From NCBI GenBank assembly GCA_003159055.1, contig PMLH01000459.1, positions 1 through 7,572 on the forward strand: DNA of 7,572 nt, written 5' to 3'. A model generated the notes under the pieces. The model saw only the letters and a list, made by a program, of their open reading frames with translations, had not been told where the DNA came from and did no database searches. Shown here piece after piece: positions 1 to 5,450 of the stretch. Each line of letters starts with the position of its first letter. The first letter of the stretch is position 1. This DNA comes from Myxococcales bacterium. Its GTDB lineage: Bacteria; Myxococcota; Polyangia; Fen-1088. A program made the position numbers and the translations under genes.

Positions 1-447
1 GGCGTCGCGAATGTGGGGCATGCGCGCTTGCACGGAACCACGATCGGCCTCGCTCATCAGCTCGAGATCGAATGCCACGCGCACGTACCGGTCCGTGTCG
101 GTACCTCGCAATTGGATGATGAAGTTCTCCAGCTTGAGAATCGGCCCAGGTGCGCCCGTCGGATCCGCCGCCGCGCCTTCCCCATGGCCAGCGCCCTCGG
201 CGTGCCCGGCGGCTTCGCCGTGCTCCGCGCCCTCTTCCTTCCCTTCCACCTTCCCGCTGGTGCCACCGGTAGCGCCCTTGGCCGCCGCCGGCACCGCCGC
301 GCCTGCGCTCGGCTTGTGCAGCAGAACCACGAGCAACACCGCGCCCATCAGCACGGTGTTGGCGATGAGGATCATTGGGATCACCTTGCTTGGCGCCGGA
401 GCTGGCTTGGCGGCCGGCTGTTCCTCGTCTTTCACATTCTCTGGCAT
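1..447 (-). CDS. fliL: Flagellar basal body-associated protein FliL, 5' part (cut by window start)
   Basis: The visible 149 residues begin with ATG at 447-445 and continue in frame to base 1, so the C-terminal part of the periplasmic domain lies outside. The layout is that of FliL, an inner-membrane protein at the flagellar motor that associates with the stator units. A short charged/proline-rich cytoplasmic tail (1-21) is followed by one membrane helix (about 22-43, VIPMILIANTVLMGAVLLVV). Next comes an Ala/Gly/Glu/His-rich linker (about 45-100) and the start of the FliL domain, with the typical ILKLENFIIQL and YVRVAFDLEL strands (103-130). A GGAGGA Shine-Dalgarno (461-456) sits 8 bases before the ATG and fixes the start. 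In many bacteria fliL leads or joins the fliLMNOPQR cluster, so more flagellar genes are expected to the left. The linker is longer than usual and has His at 76, 82 and 88, a regular spacing of six. The family call is confident. Confidence 0.88.
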   Translation of the reverse strand, partial: MPENVKDEEQPAAKPAPAPSKVIPMILIANTVLMGAVLLVVLLHKPSAGAAVPAAAKGATGGTSGKVEGKEEGAEHGEAAGHAEGAGHGEGAAADPTGAPGPILKLENFIIQLRGTDTDRYVRVAFDLELMSEADRGSVQARMPHIRDA

Positions 448-455
448 GACAGGAT

Positions 456-461
456 TCCTCC
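456..461 (-). promoter_or_regulatory. Shine-Dalgarno of fliL
   Basis: GGAGGA on the minus strand, 8 bases upstream of the ATG at 447-445. It is close to the anti-Shine-Dalgarno complement at an ideal distance and fixes the FliL start. Confidence 0.8.
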
Positions 462-474
462 ACCACCCTGCCCC

Positions 475-490
475 AGCAAAGACCGTACCG
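475..490 (-). promoter_or_regulatory. Candidate sigma-54 (RpoN) -24/-12 promoter of fliL
   Basis: Read on the minus strand, the site is CGGTACG-GTCT-TTGCT. Against the consensus TGGCACG-N4-TTGCW it matches 5 of 7 positions in the -24 block and all 5 in the -12 block. The diagnostic GG and GC dinucleotides are exactly 10 bases apart. The implied transcription start is near 464-465, giving a leader of about 17 bases that contains the GGAGGA ribosome site. Sigma-54 control of flagellar basal body genes is well known in several proteobacterial groups. No enhancer-binding site was recognised upstream. The call rests on one motif match plus its consistent position. Confidence 0.55.
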
Positions 491-703
491 GCCCGGCATC
501 GCCTGTTTCACAGGTTTTTGCGCCAGAGCGGTGACGCTGGAACCGAAACCGCGTCAGGTTGCTGGCTGTCGCGCCGACTGGAATCTGTCATTGGCCATGA
601 CCGCTCAAGAAGAATGGCGAAACGCCGACTAGGTATGTGGGGCATCTCGGCCGCCTGCGGAGGAACGTCCGCTGGGAAAGCCATGTGTACTACCGCCATG
701 GAC

Positions 704-711
704 AAGAAGGG
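704..711 (+). promoter_or_regulatory. Ribosome binding site that decides the start of the hybrid kinase
   Basis: AAGAAGGG at 704-711 is the only purine-rich Shine-Dalgarno-like stretch before the kinase. It is 9 bases from GTG 721 but only 3 from GTG 715, so 721 is favoured. An in-frame GTG at 637 would add 28 Arg/His/Trp-rich residues that do not resemble a receiver-domain N-terminus. Confidence 0.5.
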
Positions 712-720
712 TCAGTGACC

Positions 721-3006
721 GTGCCGCACCAACCTCTGCGAGTGTTGATGGTCGAGGATTCGCCCGCGGATGCCGACCTGATCCTGCACCACCTCGCACG
801 CGCGGGATACCTCGTCGAGCATTCGCGCGTCGACCGCCCCGAAGACTTCACGTTCGCCCTGCGCGACGGCCCTTGGGACATCATTCTGTGCGACTACTGC
901 ATCCCCGGCTTCGGAGCGCACAACGCACTCGCTCGCCTCAACGCCACTGCGCTGGTGGTCCCCTTCATTCTGGTTTCCGGCAGCATCCCTGGCGAAGAAG
1001 CGGTCGAGCTGATGCGGAATGGCGCCCGCGACTACATCCCCAAAGGCAACCTCGACCGGTTGGCAGCCGCGATTCATCGAGAGTTGGCCGAAGAGCAGCG
1101 CCGCCGCGACCGCGCGCTTGCCGAAGAGGAGCGCACCCGGTTGGCCACCGAGCTACGCCAGTCCGAGCGGCGCTACAAGATGTTGTTCGACAGCTTCACC
1201 GACGTCGTCTTGCTGTTCAAGTTGGATGGCCACATCGTGGATGCCAATCAGACCGCCTACCAACACTTGGGGATTGCACGCAGCCACCTGTTGCAGATGA
1301 ACTTCTGGGCTCTCGACGACTCGGGCCTTCTGCCTGCGGAGCAAGCCGAACGCATCGATGCCGTTTGCAAGTACGGCCACGCGGACCAGGAGATCAACTA
1401 CATCCGCCCCGACGGAAACCGACTGGTCTTCGATGCCAGCATGCGCATCATCGAGTACGCTGGGGTTCCGGCCATCATCACCGTGGCCCGCGACATCACC
1501 GAGCGCAAACGGATCAGCGACGAGCTCCACCAGCTGACCGCGCAGCTCGAACAGCGCGTGGGGGCACGCACCGCCGAGCTTGAGCATTCGAATGCCGCCC
1601 TGGCCGAGGCCAAGGCCGAGGCTGACCGAGCCAATCGGGCCAAGAGCCTGTTTCTGGCCAGCATGTCGCATGAGATCCGAACCCCGCTCAACGCGATCCT
1701 CGGATTCTCTCAGCTTCTGCTGCACGACCCGGAAATCTCCGCCGAGCAGCGCGAGCAACTGACCACCATCAATCGCTCCGGCGAACATCTGCTGGCGCTC
1801 ATCAATGACATTCTCGAGATGTCGAAGATCGAGGCCGGGCGGGCCCATTTGAACCTCAGCACCTTCGATCTCGGCGCGCTGGTGAAGGACATCGCCACCA
1901 TGTTCAAGTTGCGCGCGCAGGGCAAGGGGCTTTCCCTGGTGGTCAAGGTCCGCGATGAATTGCCACCCGCTGTGGTTTCCGATGAAAACAAGATTCGCCA
2001 GGTCTTCATCAACTTGCTCGGCAATGCCGTGAAGTTCACGGAACGCGGACAGATCACCTGGCAGATCCGCGCCCTCGACGGAAAACGGCTGGTCACCACG
2101 GTGGAAGACACCGGTCCAGGCATCGACAAGGCCGACCTTGGACGGCTGTTCGACAAGTTCGTGCAGGCCTCACACGGGGTTCGTGCGGGCGGAACCGGCC
2201 TCGGACTTGCGATCAGCCGAGAGTTTGCCCGGCTGCTCGGCGGCGACGTGGTCGTCCAAAGCGAACCCGGGCACGGCAGTTGCTTTCACTTCGACATCCC
2301 CATCACGCCAGGCCAAGTCGGCGACCTGCCGAGCCGCACAGGCTCGCGGCAAATCGGCGGTCTTGCGCCCGGCTCCCCACGCTGCCGGATCCTGGTGGTC
2401 GACGACCAACCGGACAGCCGGTCCCTGCTGGTCAAGATTCTCGCCGGGGTTGGGTTCGAGACCTGCGAGGCCATCGACGGCGTGGAGGCCATGCAAGCGT
2501 TCGAGACGCTGAATCCGGCCGCCATCCTCATGGATCTTCGCATGCCGCACATGGATGGTTTCGAAACCACGCGCAAGATTAAGCAGAGCGAGCAAGGCCG
2601 ACACACACCCATCATCGCCGTGACCGCTAGCACCTTCGACGAGGACCGCAAGCGCGCGCTCAACGGCAGCATGGACGATTTCGTTGGCAAGCCTTTTCAC
2701 GAAGCCGAGATTCTGGAAAAGCTGCGCACGCATCTTCACCTCGACTACGTCTACGTCGAGGACTCGACCACGCCGCCGCCGTTGACGATGCCCATCGGTG
2801 ATTTGGCGTGGACCACTGGCGCGCTGGCCAAGGTGCCGGCGGATCTGATCGCCCAGCTTCGGTCAGCCACCGTCGCAGCCGAGTATGACAGGGCACTCGA
2901 GCTCCTCGGCGCGGTCGCGGCGACGGCGCCCGCCGCGGCCGAGGAACTGCGGCGACTGGTACGAACCTTCGACTACCAAGGCGTGATAGACAGACTTGGG
3001 AACTGA
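721..3006 (+). CDS. Hybrid sensor histidine kinase REC-PAS-HisKA-HATPase-REC
   Basis: About 761 residues, numbered from GTG 721. An N-terminal receiver (about 5-125) has acidic residues E12/D13, phospho-acceptor D58, S86 and K108. A charged helix leads to a PAS sensor domain (about 150-262, ending in DITERKR), then a coiled coil (about 262-305). The HisKA domain has the phospho-accepting H317 in MSHEIRTPLNAI. The HATPase domain shows N435 (N box), D463 in DTGPGI (G1) and GGTGLGL from 490 (G2). A second receiver has D561/D562, D605, T635 and K657. The tail (about 680-761) is helical, contains no histidine and so is not an HPt domain. No signal peptide or membrane helix is visible, so the protein should be cytosolic. 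All phosphotransfer residues are present. The PAS ligand cannot be predicted. An alternative start is GTG 715, and GTG 637 is less likely. The stop is 2 bases before the next kinase, indicating co-transcription. Confidence 0.9.
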   Translation: MPHQPLRVLMVEDSPADADLILHHLARAGYLVEHSRVDRPEDFTFALRDGPWDIILCDYCIPGFGAHNALARLNATALVVPFILVSGSIPGEEAVELMRNGARDYIPKGNLDRLAAAIHRELAEEQRRRDRALAEEERTRLATELRQSERRYKMLFDSFTDVVLLFKLDGHIVDANQTAYQHLGIARSHLLQMNFWALDDSGLLPAEQAERIDAVCKYGHADQEINYIRPDGNRLVFDASMRIIEYAGVPAIITVARDITERKRISDELHQLTAQLEQRVGARTAELEHSNAALAEAKAEADRANRAKSLFLASMSHEIRTPLNAILGFSQLLLHDPEISAEQREQLTTINRSGEHLLALINDILEMSKIEAGRAHLNLSTFDLGALVKDIATMFKLRAQGKGLSLVVKVRDELPPAVVSDENKIRQVFINLLGNAVKFTERGQITWQIRALDGKRLVTTVEDTGPGIDKADLGRLFDKFVQASHGVRAGGTGLGLAISREFARLLGGDVVVQSEPGHGSCFHFDIPITPGQVGDLPSRTGSRQIGGLAPGSPRCRILVVDDQPDSRSLLVKILAGVGFETCEAIDGVEAMQAFETLNPAAILMDLRMPHMDGFETTRKIKQSEQGRHTPIIAVTASTFDEDRKRALNGSMDDFVGKPFHEAEILEKLRTHLHLDYVYVEDSTTPPPLTMPIGDLAWTTGALAKVPADLIAQLRSATVAAEYDRALELLGAVAATAPAAAEELRRLVRTFDYQGVIDRLGN

Positions 3007-3008
3007 CG

Positions 3009-4154
3009 ATGCGCGAGAATTCCTCCTCCGATCTCAACGCCCCCGGCATTCTGGTGGTCGACGATACGCCAGCGAACCTGCAGATGCTCGCCGACATGCT
3101 CAAGCGACGCTGCTACCGTGCACGCCCGGTGCCAAGCGGCCGACTCGCGTTGCAAGCAGCAAAAGCCGACCCGCCCGATCTGATTTTGCTCGACATCAAC
3201 ATGCCGGTGATGGACGGGTACGAAGTCTGCGCAGAACTGAAGAAAGACCCTGCGCTGGCCAGCATCCCAGTCATCTTCATCAGCGCCTACGGCGAGACCA
3301 TGGACAAGATGCGTGCCTTCGGGGCAGGGGGCGTCGACTACATTACCAAGCCCTTCCAGGTCGAAGAGGTCGAAGCGCGGGTGGCGGTGCATCTGCAGCT
3401 GCGGCGACAGCAACGCGAGCTCGAAGGCATGTTGGCCAGGCAACGCGAGCTCGAGGGCATGCGCGACACGCTGGTCCACATGATCGTTCACGACCTGCGT
3501 GCCCCGCTTACCGCCGTGTTCAACTACCTCGATTTGGTGCGCGAGCAAGAAGCCGGCTTCATCTCCATCGAGTCGATGCAGAACCTCGACCTGGCCATGA
3601 AGGCCTCACGCTGGATGGTGCAAATGGTGAACGTTCTGCTCGATGCAAGCAAGATCGAGTCGGGGCAGATGAACCTGAAGTTGGTGGACTGCGATGTCGG
3701 CGATCTGCTTGCCGAGGCCATTGATGCCATCCGGTCGCTGGCCGACGAAAAAAACATCGTGTTTCGTCATGTTCAAGTGCGCGGTGTGGTCGACCGCGAC
3801 ACCATCGCCCGCGTGGTGCAAAACCTGGTCAGCAACGCCGTCAAGCTCACACCACCGGGCGGCGACGTGAAAGTCACGCTGCAGGGACAGACACACCACC
3901 TACGGATCGAAGTGCGCGACCACGGGCCTGGCATCGCGGCGCAGTACCACCCCAAGATCTTCGAGAAATTCGGACAGCTCGACAGCAACGTTCGCCAGAG
4001 CGTCCCCTCGTCGGGACTGGGCCTTTACTTTTGCAAGCTGGCGGTCGAGGCCCACGGCGGTCGCATCGGTGTCGACAGCGACGTCGGCAAGGGCAGCATC
4101 TTCTGGTTCGAGCTGCCGATCGGTGGACCGCGCGCCGCTGAGCCCAATTCGTAG
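3009..4154 (+). CDS. Response regulator-histidine kinase REC-HisKA-HATPase
   Basis: 381 residues, starting at ATG 3009, 2 bases after the upstream kinase stops, so translation is probably coupled. The N-terminal receiver (about 12-128) has D18/D19, phospho-acceptor D62, S92 and K114. A short coiled-coil linker (about 129-153) contains a near-perfect duplication of ten residues. The HisKA domain carries H161 in HDLRAPLTAV. The HATPase domain has N276 (NLVSNAVKLT), D304 in DHGPGI and a G2 box SSGLGL, where the usual leading Gly-Thr is Ser-Ser. No membrane segment, PAS or GAF sensor is present. Its input is therefore probably phosphorylation of its own receiver, perhaps by the upstream kinase, or a partner protein. 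There is no output domain. The kinase family is clear; the signal and the target are unknown. Confidence 0.9.
   Translation: MRENSSSDLNAPGILVVDDTPANLQMLADMLKRRCYRARPVPSGRLALQAAKADPPDLILLDINMPVMDGYEVCAELKKDPALASIPVIFISAYGETMDKMRAFGAGGVDYITKPFQVEEVEARVAVHLQLRRQQRELEGMLARQRELEGMRDTLVHMIVHDLRAPLTAVFNYLDLVREQEAGFISIESMQNLDLAMKASRWMVQMVNVLLDASKIESGQMNLKLVDCDVGDLLAEAIDAIRSLADEKNIVFRHVQVRGVVDRDTIARVVQNLVSNAVKLTPPGGDVKVTLQGQTHHLRIEVRDHGPGIAAQYHPKIFEKFGQLDSNVRQSVPSSGLGLYFCKLAVEAHGGRIGVDSDVGKGSIFWFELPIGGPRAAEPNS
3411..3461 (+). repeat. 30-bp tandem duplication inside the REC-HisKA linker
   Basis: The unit at 3411-3440 is followed directly by a partial second copy at 3441-3461. Of the first 21 bases of each copy, 20 are identical; the single difference is a synonymous GAA/GAG. 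At the protein level this reads QRELEGMLAR followed by QRELEGM (residues 135-151). It lies in the helix connecting the receiver to the kinase core. Confidence 0.8.
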
Positions 4155-4211
4155 CCTACGGAGTGGCCGGATCGACCGCGGGCGGGGCCGGACGCCAGTC
4201 GCTCTGAAAAG

Positions 4212-4240
4212 TTGCAGACTGCTCGAATGTTCAGTACCCT
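4212..4240 (+). promoter_or_regulatory. Weak candidate sigma-70-type promoter for the radical SAM gene
   Basis: TTGCAG (4212-4217) and TACCCT (4235-4240) are separated by 17 bases; each hexamer matches its consensus at 3 of 6 positions. Transcription would start about 7 bases later, at or next to the GTG at 4247, where no Shine-Dalgarno is visible. This would give a leaderless transcript. The match is weak and could be chance. Confidence 0.22.
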
Positions 4241-4246
4241 AGATCC

Positions 4247-5392
4247 GTGCCCGTCGTCAAGACTGCTCCATCGGCCGAGACCTCGCTCGCGGCGCTCACG
4301 CACGCAGCGAAACACGACCTGTCCTGCGCTTGCGGTCCTACCCAGCATCGGCAACGTGGCGACGACGGTCTGTGGATCTATCCTGCGGCGCTGCCGTCGG
4401 GCCAGCGGGTGCCCATGCTGAAGGTTCTGCAGGCCTCGGGGTGCGAGCGATCTTGCATCTATTGCGCCGAGAGATGCGGCGGGCGCGCGCCCGCGATGAG
4501 TCTCGGTCCGGACCAGCTGGCGAGCGCGTTCGCGGATCTCCATCGTAGCGGGCGCGTGTTCGGACTCTTTCTGTCGTCGGCCATCCGCGGCGGCGCGGTA
4601 GCGACCATGGATCGCATGCTGGGGACGGCCGAGCTTCTGCGCAAGCGCCACGCCTTTCGCGGCTACATTCATCTGAAGATGATTCCGGGCAGTCGGCCCG
4701 ATCAGATCGAGCGCGCCATGGCGCTTGCCACCCGCGTGTCGGTGAACATGGAGGCGCCCAGCGCCGCGCACCTTGCGCGCATCGCCCCGGGCAAACAGTG
4801 GGATGCTCAGATCCTTGCGCCCATGCGCCAGGTTGCACGCGCCATCGAGCGCGGCCAATTCGCGCGCGCCGGACAGACCACGCAGCTGGTGGTGGGTGCG
4901 GCCGGCGAAGCAGATCGCGACGTCATGGGCGCGGCGGATCGGGCCTATCGCGACCTCAAGCTGGCGCGCGTGTACTACTCGGCCATGCAACCCATCCCAG
5001 GAACGCCGGTGTCTGGGCGGGCGCCCATTCCTTTCGAGCGCGAGCATCGTCTCTACCAGGTCGACTTCCTGCTACGCAGCTATGGTTTTTCTCTCGCCGA
5101 AATCCATTTCGACGAGGCCGGTGCGCTTCCGTTGCATACGGATCCCAAGACGCTGTGGGCGCGGCAACACCCCGAGCGGTTCCCGGTCGAAGTCAACAAG
5201 GCGCGATTGCACGAGCTTTTGCGCGTGCCGGGCATTGGTCCCCGTTCAGCCAAACGGCTCTTGGCCATGCGCCGCGAGCAATGCCTGCGCAATGTCGAAG
5301 CGCTGCGTGCGTCAGGGGCTTCCTGGAAGGTCGCCTCGCCCTTCCTGCTGCTCGACGGAACCCCAGCCGAACGGCAGTTGCGCTTGTGTTGA
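4247..5392 (+). CDS. Putative DNA modification/repair radical SAM protein with C-terminal helix-hairpin-helix
   Basis: 381 residues. The radical SAM iron-sulfur motif CX3CX2C is C66, C70, C73 (GCERSCIYC). The protein follows, in order, the features I know from the 'putative DNA modification/repair radical SAM' family (TIGR03916-type). These are KHDLSC near the N-terminus (22-27), GLFLSSAI (106-113), FRGYIHLKMIPG (137-148), SVNMEAP (165-171), AGQTTQLVVGA (208-218), and REHRLYQVDFLLRSYGF (265-281). A helix-hairpin-helix (about 323-342, LLRVPGIGPRSAKRLL) then suggests DNA binding. Extra cysteines are C27, C29 and C77. GTG 4247 is the only in-frame start between a TGA at 4205-4207 and the conserved KHDLSC; no Shine-Dalgarno is seen. 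The known family is usually paired with, or near, a partner sometimes fused to a uracil-DNA glycosylase-like domain. None lies here: the left neighbour is a kinase and the right one converges. The reaction is unknown and the DNA role is inferred. Confidence 0.85.
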   Translation: MPVVKTAPSAETSLAALTHAAKHDLSCACGPTQHRQRGDDGLWIYPAALPSGQRVPMLKVLQASGCERSCIYCAERCGGRAPAMSLGPDQLASAFADLHRSGRVFGLFLSSAIRGGAVATMDRMLGTAELLRKRHAFRGYIHLKMIPGSRPDQIERAMALATRVSVNMEAPSAAHLARIAPGKQWDAQILAPMRQVARAIERGQFARAGQTTQLVVGAAGEADRDVMGAADRAYRDLKLARVYYSAMQPIPGTPVSGRAPIPFEREHRLYQVDFLLRSYGFSLAEIHFDEAGALPLHTDPKTLWARQHPERFPVEVNKARLHELLRVPGIGPRSAKRLLAMRREQCLRNVEALRASGASWKVASPFLLLDGTPAERQLRLC

Positions 5393-5448
5393 CGGGGCAC
5401 GCCTGGTCGGCGGCGGCTCCGGCTTTCGATCCCGGGTCCGAGCCCCGT
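5392..5448. terminator. Possible bidirectional stem-loop terminator between convergent genes
   Basis: ACGGGGC (5392-5398) and GCCCCGT (5442-5448) form a perfect 7-bp inverted repeat enclosing 43 bases. An alternative inner pairing joins GGCTC (5415-5419) to GAGCC (5440-5444). It spans the 58-base gap between the convergent stops at 5392 and 5451. There is no T-run on either strand, so classical intrinsic termination is doubtful and the loop is large. Confidence 0.28.
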
Positions 5449-5450
5449 TC

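Noticed and set aside
11..718. Long plus-strand open frame over the left end
   Set aside because: It runs antisense to the clear FliL gene and through the intergenic region, with Ser/Pro/Ala-rich low-complexity translation. It is a high-GC shadow frame.
637..720. Upstream GTG start for the hybrid kinase
   Set aside because: The 28 extra residues are Arg/His/Trp-rich and unlike a receiver start. The ribosome site at 704-711 fits GTG 721 better.
541..720. Promoter for the kinase operon
   Set aside because: TTGCTG at 559 and TTGGCC at 591 have no acceptable -10 element at proper spacing, and no GG-N10-GC sigma-54 pattern was seen on the plus strand.
4155..4211. Possible terminator after the kinase operon
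   Set aside because: Only short GGCC/CCGG self-complementary pieces are present, with no convincing stem and no T-run.
4025..5047. 340-residue minus-strand open frame
   Set aside because: It is antisense to the end of the second kinase and the radical SAM gene, rich in Arg/His/Ala and without recognisable domains. The plus-strand proteins have clear motifs.
5419..5447. Sequence resembling a tRNA T-arm (CTTTCGATCCCGGGTCCGAG)
   Set aside because: No acceptor stem, anticodon arm or matching T-stem could be formed on either strand.
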